Origin: Paraburkholderia sp. Tr-20389
GTDB lineage: Bacteria > Pseudomonadota > Gammaproteobacteria > Burkholderiales > Burkholderiaceae
Length of the DNA: 64,000 nt
Reading direction: 5' to 3'
NCBI RefSeq assembly: GCF_017104565.1
Contig: NZ_JAAGPD010000009.1
Location: 203,640-267,639, forward strand
In this document: one piece after another, positions 8,956-16,479 of the stretch
How the letters are laid out: each line of letters starts with the position of its first letter
How positions within the stretch are numbered: position 1 is the stretch's first letter
Notes under the pieces: generated by a model
The model's database searches: none
What the model was told of the DNA's origin: nothing
The model's input: only the letters and a program-made list of their open reading frames with translations
Position numbers and translations under genes: made by a program

Positions 8956-10629
8956 TCAGCCCGTGACGGCGCCCTTGTTGGCCGGTTTCGCGAGCGCCGC
9001 GAACTTGGCCAGCACGCCGCGCGTGTAGCGCGGCGCGGGCTGCTTCCATGCGGCGCGGCGGCGCTGCAGTTCGCCGTCGTCGACGTTCAACTGCAACAGC
9101 AGCTTGTGTGCGTCGATCGTGATCGAATCGCCTTCCTGAACGAGCGCGATCGTGCCGCCGACGAATGCTTCCGGCGCGACGTGTCCCACCACCATGCCCC
9201 ACGTGCCGCCCGAGAAACGGCCATCCGTGATGAGGCCGACCGACTCGCCCAGTCCCTTGCCGATGATCGCCGATGTCGGCGCGAGCATTTCCGGCATGCC
9301 GGGGCCGCCTTGCGGGCCGAGATAGCGCAGCACGACCACGTCGCCCGCCTTGATCTTGTCGGCGAGGATGGCTTCCATCGCGCTTTGCTCGTCGTCGAAT
9401 ACGCGCGCCGGCCCTGTGATGACGGGGTTCTTCAGCCCGGTGATCTTCGCGACCGCGCCGTCTTCCGCGAGATTGCCCTTGAGAATGGCCAGATGGCCTT
9501 CGCTGTAGAGCGCCTGGTCGATCGGATAGATCACCTTCTGGTCCGCGCGCGGCTTGGCCGGCACGTCCTTCAGTTCTTCGGCGATCGTCTTGCCCGTGAT
9601 CGTCATGCAGTCGCCGTGCAGCATGCCCGCATCGAGCAGCAGCTTGAGTACCTGCGGGATGCCGCCGGCCTTGTGCAGATCGGTGGCGACGTACTTGCCC
9701 GACGGCTTCAGATCGCAGATGACGGGCACCTTCTTGCGCATGCGCTCGAAGTCTTCGATGCTCCATTCCACTTCCGCCGCGTGCGCGATGGCCAGATAGT
9801 GCAGCACGGCGTTGGTCGAGCCGCCCGTCGCCATGATCAGCGCGACGGCGTTTTCGATCGATTTCTTCGTGATGATGTCGCGCGGCTTGAGATCCTGCTT
9901 GACGGCTTCGACCAGCACGCGCGCCGACTCGGCCGCCGAATCGACTTTCTCCTGATCCGGGTTCGCCATGGTCGACGAATACATCAGCGACATGCCGAGC
10001 GCTTCGAATGACGAACTCATCGTGTTGGCCGTATACATGCCGCCGCACGAGCCCGTGGTCGGGCAGGCGTTCTGCTCGACCCCTTCGAAATCTTCCTGCG
10101 ACATGCGGCCCGCGGTGAACTCGCCCACTGCCTCGAAGGACGACACGATGGTCAGGTCGGTGCCTTTCCAGTTGCCCGGCTTGATGGTGCCGCCGTACAC
10201 GTAAATACCCGGCACGTTCATCCGCGCGAGGCCGATCATGCCGCCCGGCATGTTCTTGTCGCAGCCGCCGATCACGACGACGCCGTCCATCCACTGACCC
10301 TGCACACAGGTCTCGATGCAGTCGGCGATCACTTCGCGTGACACGAGCGAGTACTTCATGCCTTCCGTGCCCATCGACATGCCGTCCGAAATGGTCGGCG
10401 TGCCGAACGTCTGCGGATTCGCGTCGCTGCGCTTGACGGCTTCGACGGCGGCGTCGGCGAGGCGTTGCAGGCCCGCGTTGCACGGCGTGATGGTCGAGTG
10501 GCCGTTGGCGACGCCGATCATCGGCTTGTCGAAGTCTGCCTTCTGGTAGCCGAGCGCGTAATACATCGAGCGGTTCGGCGAACGCGCGACGCCTTGCGTG
10601 ATGTTCTTCGAACGACGGTTGTACGGCAT
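8956..10629 (-). CDS. ilvD: Dihydroxy-acid dehydratase
   Basis: A 557-residue enzyme that dehydrates 2,3-dihydroxy-isovalerate and its methyl homologue to 2-keto acids in valine, leucine, isoleucine and pantothenate synthesis. The Fe-S ligand motifs [10 protein letters not shown] and [13 protein letters not shown] are intact. The ATG at 10629 is preferred to one four codons upstream because a GGAG site is correctly spaced before it. The length fits the shorter ilvD/EDD subgroup. It is divergent from a LysR gene, which may regulate it. Confidence 0.94.
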   Translation of the reverse strand: MPYNRRSKNITQGVARSPNRSMYYALGYQKADFDKPMIGVANGHSTITPCNAGLQRLADAAVEAVKRSDANPQTFGTPTISDGMSMGTEGMKYSLVSREVIADCIETCVQGQWMDGVVVIGGCDKNMPGGMIGLARMNVPGIYVYGGTIKPGNWKGTDLTIVSSFEAVGEFTAGRMSQEDFEGVEQNACPTTGSCGGMYTANTMSSSFEALGMSLMYSSTMANPDQEKVDSAAESARVLVEAVKQDLKPRDIITKKSIENAVALIMATGGSTNAVLHYLAIAHAAEVEWSIEDFERMRKKVPVICDLKPSGKYVATDLHKAGGIPQVLKLLLDAGMLHGDCMTITGKTIAEELKDVPAKPRADQKVIYPIDQALYSEGHLAILKGNLAEDGAVAKITGLKNPVITGPARVFDDEQSAMEAILADKIKAGDVVVLRYLGPQGGPGMPEMLAPTSAIIGKGLGESVGLITDGRFSGGTWGMVVGHVAPEAFVGGTIALVQEGDSITIDAHKLLLQLNVDDGELQRRRAAWKQPAPRYTRGVLAKFAALAKPANKGAVTG

Positions 10630-10742
10630 GGGGAGCTCCATCCAGTTGTTTTGTGATGCGCCGCCGTGCTCGCGGTCCGCGTGCGGCGCAACGGCCTCAC
10701 GCGGGTTCCGGCGCAGTTCTCTAGTCTAGTTCGGGCGGCGCG

Positions 10743-10779
10743 TTGGACAAGAATGGAGTGCGGGGAAAAGAATGTCCAA
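10743..10779. promoter_or_regulatory. Spaced inverted repeat in the ilvD/lysR divergent spacer
   Basis: A perfect 7-bp inverted repeat, TTGGACA (10743-10749) and TGTCCAA (10773-10779), is separated by 23 bases. It lies just before a TATTAT sequence (10782-10787) that could be the lysR -10 box. It could be a regulator-binding pair; chance is also possible at this length. Confidence 0.3.
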
Positions 10780-10817
10780 TATATTATTCATGGGTGATTA
10801 GGTCGTAAAATGTATCA

Positions 10818-11771
10818 ATGAGCCTGCCATCGATGCCTGACCTGCGCCAGCTGCGCTACTTCGTGACCGTCGCCGAAGAGAAGCACTTCGGACGCGCGGC
10901 GGCGCGGCTATCGATGACGCAGCCGCCGCTGTCGCAGGCGATCCGTGCGCTCGAAGACACGCTCGGCGTCGAGTTGTTCGCGCGCACGAAGCGCTCGGTC
11001 GAGCTGACGCCCGTCGGCGCGGACCTGTTGCCCGAGGTGAGGCGTTTGCTCGCGGGCGCGGAAGGGTTGCGGCCGTTCGCGCAGAGTCTGGCTCGCGGCG
11101 AGGCGGGCGTGTTGTCGCTGGCGTTCGTGTCGACGGCGGACTACGGGCTGCTGCCGCCGCTGTTACGCGAATTCGGCACGCGTTATTCGCGCGTGCGGCT
11201 CGAACTGCTCGAAGCGACCAGCGACGTGCAGATCGACGAACTGGTCGCGGGCCGCATCGACGCGGGCCTCGTGATCGGGCCGCTGCCGCCGCGCTATGCA
11301 TCGCAACTGTCGTGGCTGCCGCTCGCGCGCGAGCCGCTGGTGATCGCGATGTCGACGGAGATGGCGGCGCGCATCGAGGGCGCTGACGAGGGTGCTGCCG
11401 AATGGCGTGATGAACCGTTGAGCCTCGCGCAAGCGGGCGATGTGCCCCTCGTGGTCTTCCCAAGGCGTCTGGCCCCAGGCTTTTATGACATCATTATGGA
11501 TTGCTACGGCGCGGCCGGTCTCACGCCGCGGGTCGGCCAGGAAGCGATCCAGATGCAGACGATCGTGAGTCTCGTGTCGGCGGGCATGGGCGTCGCACTG
11601 GTGCCGCAATCGCTGCGTAACCTGCGGCGCACGGGTGTCGTGTATCGTCCGTTGCGCGAGGCGGTGCCTGCCGTGGTCACGGGGCTCGTGTGGCGCGCGG
11701 CGGAAGCGAGTCCCGTGCTGGCCGGTTTCATCGACATCGTGCGTGCGCATGCCGATGTGCTCGCCGTCTAG
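10818..11771 (+). CDS. LysR-family transcriptional regulator
   Basis: A 317-residue regulator with the standard plan: winged helix-turn-helix at about residues 8-65 (LRQLRYFVTVAEEKHFGRAA region) and a two-lobed co-inducer domain after residue 95. It is transcribed away from ilvD, the classical arrangement for a LysR protein controlling its neighbour. The effector cannot be named. lgt follows 70 bases later and is unlikely to be functionally linked. Confidence 0.9.
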   Translation: MSLPSMPDLRQLRYFVTVAEEKHFGRAAARLSMTQPPLSQAIRALEDTLGVELFARTKRSVELTPVGADLLPEVRRLLAGAEGLRPFAQSLARGEAGVLSLAFVSTADYGLLPPLLREFGTRYSRVRLELLEATSDVQIDELVAGRIDAGLVIGPLPPRYASQLSWLPLAREPLVIAMSTEMAARIEGADEGAAEWRDEPLSLAQAGDVPLVVFPRRLAPGFYDIIMDCYGAAGLTPRVGQEAIQMQTIVSLVSAGMGVALVPQSLRNLRRTGVVYRPLREAVPAVVTGLVWRAAEASPVLAGFIDIVRAHADVLAV

Positions 11772-11841
11772 CGAACGCTTTGCTGTTGCATGCGTCCAAT
11801 GCGCTTGAGTCTCAGATTTCCCGAACCCCTATAACGATACG

Positions 11842-12744
11842 ATGCACATCCACCCGAATTTCGATCCCGTCGCCATCCATCTGGGGCCGCTCGCCGTCCG
11901 CTGGTACGGCCTGATGTATCTGGTCGCCTTTGTCATGGCGATCGTCGTGGGCCGGCTGCGGCTGCGTCTGCCGCACGTCGCCGCGCAAGGCTGGACGCCG
12001 AAGGACATCGACGACATGCTGTTTTACGGCGTGCTCGGCACGATCCTCGGCGGGCGCCTGGGCTACGTGCTGTTCTACAAGGCGAGTTGGTACTTCGCGC
12101 ATCCTCTCGATGTCTTCAAGGTCTGGGAAGGCGGCATGTCGTTTCACGGCGGCTTTCTCGGCGTGACGCTCGCGATGATTCTGTTTGCATGGCAGCGCAA
12201 GCGCACGTGGCTGCAGGTGACGGACTTCGTCGCACCGATGGTGCCGACGGGTCTTGCGGCGGGGCGCCTCGGCAACTTCATCAATGGCGAGTTGTGGGGG
12301 CGTGTGACTTCGCCCGATGCGCCGTGGGCGATGCTGTTCCCGGGCGCCGCGAACGAAGACGCGGGCTGGCTTGCTGCGCATCCGGCGCAGGCTGCGCAAT
12401 GGCATCTCGCCGATGTATTCGCGCAATATCACATGTTGCCGCGACATCCGTCGCAGTTGTATGAGATCGCACTCGAAGGTGTCGTGCTGTTTCTTGTGCT
12501 GTGGTTCTTTTCGCGGAAGCCGCGGCCTGTAGGTGCTGCATCGGCCGTGTTTCTGATTGGGTATGGGCTTGCGCGGTTTACCGTCGAGTTCGCTCGGGAG
12601 CCGGATGATTTTCTTGGGTTGCTGGCGCTTGGGTTGTCGATGGGGCAATGGCTTTCGCTGCCGATGATCATCGGCGGTGTCGTTATGTTGTTGTGGGCGT
12701 ATCGGAGGAATGGGCGCTCGGCCGCGCAGGTTGCCGGTGTTTAG
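11842..12744 (+). CDS. lgt: Prolipoprotein diacylglyceryl transferase
   Basis: A 300-residue polytopic inner-membrane enzyme that transfers diacylglycerol to the lipobox cysteine of prolipoproteins. The conserved MSFHGGFLG segment and the family signature [14 protein letters not shown] (about 137-150) are intact. Several lipoproteins in this window (OmpA-like, SodC-like, CsgG-like, DUF4810, DUF799) would be its substrates. A short hairpin with a T tract follows the stop codon. Confidence 0.95.
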   Translation: MHIHPNFDPVAIHLGPLAVRWYGLMYLVAFVMAIVVGRLRLRLPHVAAQGWTPKDIDDMLFYGVLGTILGGRLGYVLFYKASWYFAHPLDVFKVWEGGMSFHGGFLGVTLAMILFAWQRKRTWLQVTDFVAPMVPTGLAAGRLGNFINGELWGRVTSPDAPWAMLFPGAANEDAGWLAAHPAQAAQWHLADVFAQYHMLPRHPSQLYEIALEGVVLFLVLWFFSRKPRPVGAASAVFLIGYGLARFTVEFAREPDDFLGLLALGLSMGQWLSLPMIIGGVVMLLWAYRRNGRSAAQVAGV

Positions 12745-12751
12745 TTTGTCT

Positions 12752-12782
12752 GCGACGCTAGTCGCTCTGTTTAGGTTTTTTT
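12752..12782 (+). terminator. Terminator-like hairpin after lgt
   Basis: A 5-bp stem GCGAC/GTCGC with loop GCTA (12752-12765) is followed by a run of eight Ts at 12775-12782. The same hairpin occurs in reverse at 13456-13469, so both may belong to the ends of the palindromic element between them. The stem is short and the T run begins about 9 bases later, so termination strength is uncertain. Confidence 0.45.
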
Positions 12783-13043
12783 TGAGGCTGGCGTCCGCGT
12801 GATGCCTCTGGTTCGCTAGTGTTGCCCCTGTGCGGGGCGGCACTTACTTTCTTTGCCGCCGCAAAGAAAGTAAGCAAAGAAAGCGGGCTCACACCGCCAA
12901 TCCTTGTTGTTGCCTGCGGGCCCCCAACTGTTCTTACGCTTCACGCGGCAACGTGCTCGCTTGCGCCCGTTGCCAGCGTGCTAACTGGACGCATCACGCG
13001 CTTCACATTCCCGCGTCACGGCCTGCCTTACCAAGCGTTCACC

Positions 13044-13179
13044 GCCGCCCAGGTGGCAAACTGTGTGTAGGCTGTCGCACCGTATGCGTTCGCGTTCCTA
13101 CGACACCGATCCCGTTTTTTCGTCCGGAGTGGTGCATCTACGTCGCGATGGCCTACACATAGTTTGCCACCTGGGCGGC
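13044..13179 (+). repeat. Central module with 29-bp inverted repeats, 13-kb copy
   Basis: Inverted repeats 13044-13072 and 13151-13179 match at 28 of 29 positions and enclose 78 bases. This centre matches the centre of the 59-kb element only after reverse complementation (about 66 of 78 positions by eye). The arms outside match in the same orientation. Confidence 0.85.
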
Positions 13180-13455
13180 GCAGATGAATCGCTGCCGCTG
13201 GCTGCACTGTGGGTGATTGGAGAGGGTGATGCGCCTGTTCAAGGCGCTGGCAACGGGCGCAAAACGATGGGTTGCCGTGTGGAGTGCGGGACCGGTTGGG
13301 GGCCCGCAGGCAAGTACAAAAGCTGGCGGTGTGAGCGGCTTTCTTTTGCCTACTTTTCTTTGCCGCTGCAAAGAAAAGTAGGTGCCGCCCCGCACAGGGG
13401 CAACGCATGAAGTACGAAGGCACAACGCGGATGCCAGCAAAAAAACCCCAAAACG

Positions 13456-13469
13456 GCGACTAGCGTCGC
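13456..13469 (-). terminator. Terminator-like hairpin after the SIMPL gene
   Basis: A GCGAC/GTCGC stem with loop TAGC is followed on the minus strand by T-rich sequence (CGTTTT, then seven Ts). It mirrors the hairpin after lgt and marks the right end of the palindromic element. Confidence 0.45.
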
Positions 13470-13482
13470 AGACATAAAAACA

Positions 13483-14205
13483 TCACTTCATCTGCACGGA
13501 CCCAGACACGTTAACGGTCACAGTCGAAGTCCCACCCTCGACAGGCACAGGAGCAGCGGCCTTAGCGCTCACATCCGACCGCATGCTCATCATCATCACG
13601 GGCCGCGGCGGTACGCCGCCGCTATGCCCGACGCTCACTTCGCGGATCGTATAGCCGCTGTAGCCAAACGCCTGCGCCGACGCCGTCGCCTGCTGTTTGA
13701 AGGAAGCGATTGCCTGACCCGTCAGCTTCTGCTCGGCAGCACGCTGCGCCTCCGGCGACAAAGAGAACTGCACATTGCCAACCTGCATGATCGAAGCAAT
13801 CTGTCCCGCGAGCTTCGACGCCGCCGCGAAGTCGTGCGACTCCAGCACGATCTCCGTGCGGCCGCGCCACGCGGAAATGCGTCCATCGCGATCCGTCGAC
13901 GGATAGATCGAGAACGACCCCGTGCGCGCCGTCACGCCGCTCACGCCCTTGGCCTTTTGCAACGCCTGGTCGGCATGCTGGTTCAGCGTGCCCGTCAACG
14001 ACGACGGATCGCTCGCTTCCTGTTCGTAGAACAGCGTGATGTCGACGACGTCCTGCGGCACTTCGGCGCTAGCCTGCGCGTTCAGCGACAGCACACCGGC
14101 CGGCTGATACTGCTGCACAACGGTTTGCGCATTGGCCGCAGCGGCCGTGAGCGCGAGTGCGAGCGGCGCCGCGAGCGTCCACACGAGCGCGGATTTTTTC
14201 GTCAT
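13483..14205 (-). CDS. SIMPL-domain (DUF541) periplasmic protein
   Basis: A 240-residue exported protein with a cleavable signal peptide ending near ANAQ (about residue 26). The rest is a SIMPL/DUF541 domain, including the TARTGSFSIYP and GYTIREVSVG stretches seen in this family. The ATG at 14205 follows an AAGGAG site at an 8-base spacing, so longer starts are rejected. SIMPL proteins are envelope proteins of poorly defined role; some are linked to oxidative stress. It stands alone between the repeat element and the EVE gene. Confidence 0.82.
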   Translation of the reverse strand: MTKKSALVWTLAAPLALALTAAAANAQTVVQQYQPAGVLSLNAQASAEVPQDVVDITLFYEQEASDPSSLTGTLNQHADQALQKAKGVSGVTARTGSFSIYPSTDRDGRISAWRGRTEIVLESHDFAAASKLAGQIASIMQVGNVQFSLSPEAQRAAEQKLTGQAIASFKQQATASAQAFGYSGYTIREVSVGHSGGVPPRPVMMMSMRSDVSAKAAAPVPVEGGTSTVTVNVSGSVQMK

Positions 14206-14402
14206 TGTTCGACTCCTTCGTTGAGCAGGTTGTGCGTGCATGCATCGGCGCATACGTTTGCCGCCGGGTTCGCTCGGCGCGAGTGGCATGACGCTTGCGA
14301 GGCGATTAGGCGCCTGAAAGGGTCGTCTGGTTCCCCGAGTCTCTCTTCAAATCTCGCTCGAAACTAATTGTCATGCGCCGAGCGAAAACGCTCATCGCGC
14401 AT

Positions 14403-14873
14403 TCATGCTGCGCGCTTCGCGAGCCGCTTCGTGATGAACGCCCATTCGGCTTCCGTGACGGGCGTGATCGACAGACGGTTGCCCTTCGCGAGCACGCGCA
14501 TGTCGGCGAGTTCGGGATGCTCGCGCAACTCGGCCAGCGGGATCAGCGCGATCTTCTTCTGGAACACGACGTCGACGAGCGTCCAGCGCGGCGTTTCCCG
14601 GTTCGATTTCTCGTCGTAGTACGGGCTCTTCGGATCGAACTGGGTCGGGTCGGGGTAGGGCGTGGACGACACCTCGGCGATGCCCGCGATGCCCGGCTCC
14701 GGGCAGCTCGAGTGATAGAACAGCACGCCGTCGCCGACCTTCATGATGTCGCGCATGAAGTTGCGCGCCTGATAGTTGCGCACGCCCGTCCACGGCAGCG
14801 TGCGCTGCGGCGCGTTCGCGAGATCGTCGATGCTTGCTTCGTCCGGTTCGGACTTCATCAGCCAGTAGCGCAT
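14403..14873 (-). CDS. EVE-domain protein
   Basis: A 156-residue single-domain protein of the EVE (PUA-like) fold, related to thymocyte nuclear protein 1. The YWLMKSEPDEASIDDL start and the GVRNYQARNFMR and LFYHSSCPEPGI segments are typical. EVE domains recognise modified bases in nucleic acids. It sits downstream of zapA and 6S RNA on the same strand, an order I recall as common in Burkholderiaceae. Its ligand here is unknown. Confidence 0.88.
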   Translation of the reverse strand: MRYWLMKSEPDEASIDDLANAPQRTLPWTGVRNYQARNFMRDIMKVGDGVLFYHSSCPEPGIAGIAEVSSTPYPDPTQFDPKSPYYDEKSNRETPRWTLVDVVFQKKIALIPLAELREHPELADMRVLAKGNRLSITPVTEAEWAFITKRLAKRAA

Positions 14874-14977
14874 GAGTCGATTGAACGTGAGGGAGAGGAA
14901 AGTGATCGGGGAACAGTCAACTGCTTGTCACACGGCGCACGACGCTTGCATGAAGCGCAGGCGAACGGACAAAGAAA

Positions 14978-15005
14978 AACGGCATCGGACGTGGTCCGAT
15001 GCCGT
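14978..15005 (-). terminator. Intrinsic terminator of the 6S RNA transcript
   Basis: On the minus strand a stem CGGCATCGGAC/GTCCGATGCCG with loop CAC is followed by five Ts. It ends the 6S RNA region before the EVE gene. Confidence 0.75.
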
Positions 15006-15200
15006 TCGTATAGGTCCCCGCCTTAGCCGCTAGGTCGGCATCCTGAACCTGAGGTTCAGAATTGGTCGCAGTTAGCAGCACTTCGGGTACATCAGACTGA
15101 GTGACGCGCACGCCCGTGCTACAAATTTCCGCAACCGTGCATATAGCATTGGTTCAAGGAATATATGACCTTGGCGAACCAGGCAGGGAAGCTGAAAAAC
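15005..15200 (-). ncRNA. ssrS: 6S RNA (ssrS)
   Basis: The minus strand downstream of zapA carries the 3' half characteristic of 6S RNA: AACTGCGACC, then TGAACCTCAGGTTCA, then GATGCCGACCTAGCGGC. It aligns in order with the E. coli AACTGCGACG...TTGAACCAAGGGTTCAAG...CGGCGGCATC region. A 5' segment GGTTCGCC can pair with GGCGGGGACC near the 3' end to close the long hairpin. 6S RNA mimics an open promoter and holds sigma-70 RNA polymerase in stationary phase. The zapA-ssrS linkage is conserved in proteobacteria. The 5' end is estimated to within about 15 bases. Confidence 0.8.
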
Positions 15201-15256
15201 GTTTGCTCTACAACATGGGCCCGACTGCCAACCAATCAAGCCCGTCAGAATTCTAT

Positions 15257-15571
15257 TTACTGCACGCTGTACTGTTGAATCACAGTGCCCAGCTGCTCAT
15301 TCATCTGGTGCATTGTACGCCGGATTTCTTCGGCGGGAAATGATTCTCCATGTCGCACGCTGGCTTGCAGCCTAAGCAGTTCCGATGCCAGCGACAACGC
15401 CGCCATCACTGCGATACGGTCCTGACCGCGCACGTTGCTGTTGGCGCGGATCCGGTTCATCTCGGCGTCGACACGTGCCACCGCTTCGAGCAGCGCCGCT
15501 TCCGTTTCCGGCGAGCAGGCGAGACGATACGGCTGGCCAAGGATCGACACTTCGATCTGCTTCGTGGTCAT
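15257..15571 (-). CDS. zapA: Cell division protein ZapA
   Basis: A 104-residue ZapA that bundles FtsZ filaments at midcell. The start MTTKQIEVSILGQPYRLAC is the family beta-hairpin, followed by a long C-terminal helix from about residue 50. The ATG at 15571 overlaps the stop of the upstream coiled-coil gene by 4 bases and has a GGAG site; the longer open frame upstream is antisense shadow. It precedes 6S RNA on the same strand. Confidence 0.92.
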   Translation of the reverse strand: MTTKQIEVSILGQPYRLACSPETEAALLEAVARVDAEMNRIRANSNVRGQDRIAVMAALSLASELLRLQASVRHGESFPAEEIRRTMHQMNEQLGTVIQQYSVQ

Positions 15572-15930
15572 ACGTTTTCTCCGTGGCGGGTCGCGTCGTT
15601 GTTCGCGTCGTGATTGGCCTGCGCCTGCTGTTCGGGTGCAAGGAGATCGAGTTGATTGTCGGCTTCGTGAGCGCGAGCGCGCGGCAGTTTCTCGAGGATG
15701 GCGTTGAGGCGCACCTGGGCGTCGTCGATTTTCGCGGACAGCGCATCGCGCTCCGCCTGCAATGCGTTGCGTTCTTCGCGGGTCTGTTCGAGTTCTACGC
15801 GGGTGGCTTCGCACTCGGCTCGCGCCTGGGCGAGCTGTTCTTCGAGCGCGATGCGCGCTTCGTTATAGCGCTGGCTGATCTCGATCAGCCGGCCGATGTT
15901 CTGTGACAGTGTTTCGAGTTCGGTGAGCAT
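15568..15930 (-). CDS. ZapB-like coiled-coil protein (TIGR02449-like)
   Basis: A 120-residue protein, almost wholly predicted coiled coil over residues 1-85 with heptad-rich Glu/Arg/Leu content, then a charged Asn/His-rich tail. It overlaps zapA by 4 bases (ATGA), so the two are translationally coupled. Small coiled-coil proteins beside zapA are commonly annotated as TIGR02449 or ZapB-like, suggesting a divisome role. True orthology to enterobacterial ZapB is not shown. Confidence 0.75.
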   Translation of the reverse strand: MLTELETLSQNIGRLIEISQRYNEARIALEEQLAQARAECEATRVELEQTREERNALQAERDALSAKIDDAQVRLNAILEKLPRARAHEADNQLDLLAPEQQAQANHDANNDATRHGENV

Positions 15931-16169
15931 GTGCTGCGTCCTCTAAAGACATGGCATTCTAGCGCGGAATGTCGCACGCTCGGACATTTGTCTCGTTTCG
16001 AGACGTAACAGTAGCGCTTTAACGCGGCATTATCCAGTGCGTTGCCCGGATGCGGGATCACGATCCACGCATTTTTACCCTTTAAAAAGGGGCTTTTTTA
16101 ACAGACGTCCGTCGGGATGCGGATGATGAATCCCGTTTCTTGACGCGTCTACTCGCCACTTCTACACTT

Positions 16170-16400
16170 GCGGCACTTTGGTGCCCGCACGCGGTATCGC
16201 ACCGCGCGCAGTTAAACGGGAAGCAGGGAGCGAAGTCCGCCCGGACGAGCCAACCTGCGCTGTCCTCGCAACGGTACAACGATGCAAGTCGATCCATGCA
16301 CGTGTCGAGCCGCCCATCGGCCGATACCGTGCGACACACGCCACTGCGCATGATGCGCGGGAAGGCGGATCGGCCAGTCGTCAGCCCGGATACCGGCCAG
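16170..16400 (+). promoter_or_regulatory. Cobalamin (AdoCbl-class) riboswitch
   Basis: The 549-base leader before btuB carries the ordered motifs of a B12 riboswitch: TTGGTGCC at 16178-16185, AAACGGGAAGCAGGG near 16214-16228, CCTGCGCTGTCCTCGCAACGGTA near 16254-16275, GCCACTG at 16340-16346, GGGAAGGC at 16360-16367 and the B12 box AGCCCGGATACCGGCC at 16383-16398. Binding of adenosylcobalamin normally represses the downstream gene. From 15931 to 16169 only divergent promoter space is seen. Confidence 0.92.
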
Positions 16401-16403
16401 AGC

Positions 16404-16471
16404 CGGGAAGCATGGCGCTTCCCGAACAGGCATCGGCCCACGAGGAGCGGGCCGCGCACAGGCCCACAGGA
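16404..16471 (+). promoter_or_regulatory. btuB: Expression platform of the btuB riboswitch
   Basis: After the B12 box an 8-bp perfect hairpin (16404-16411 with 16417-16424) appears. GGGCC at 16449-16453 can then pair either upstream with GGCCC (16435-16439) or downstream with GGCCC (16461-16465), next to the AGGA ribosome site at 16468-16471. These mutually exclusive pairings suggest translational control. No T run follows, so this is not a clear terminator. Confidence 0.5.
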
Positions 16472-16479
16472 TTCTTTCG

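Larger units (their letters stand above)
12746..13477. repeat. Composite palindromic element, copy at 13 kb
   Basis: About 730 bases between convergent lgt and SIMPL genes. The left arm (12746-13072) and right arm (13151-13477) are imperfect inverted repeats. From the outside in, each arm holds: a GCGAC/GTCGC hairpin with T tract, a GGCATCCGCG-like block, a GTTGCCCCTGTGCGGGGCGG block, a 14-15-bp stem-loop (12843-12874 left, 13349-13382 right), a CTCACACCGCC block, a TGCCTGCGGGCCCCCAAC block, a GCGCCCGTTGCCAGCG-like block, and a 29-bp inner repeat. A 78-base unique centre follows. No transposase is encoded. Open frames through it are artefacts of the repeat. Confidence 0.85.

Noticed and set aside
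13044-13179. Possible CRISPR-like repeat-spacer unit
   Set aside because: Only two repeats, inverted rather than direct, and no cas genes; better explained as inverted repeats around a flipped centre.
16078-16098. CCCTTT/AAAGGG stem followed by Ts, resembling a terminator
   Set aside because: It lies upstream of the riboswitch, at the 5' side of both divergent units, and the stem is short and AT-rich. It is more likely promoter-region sequence.
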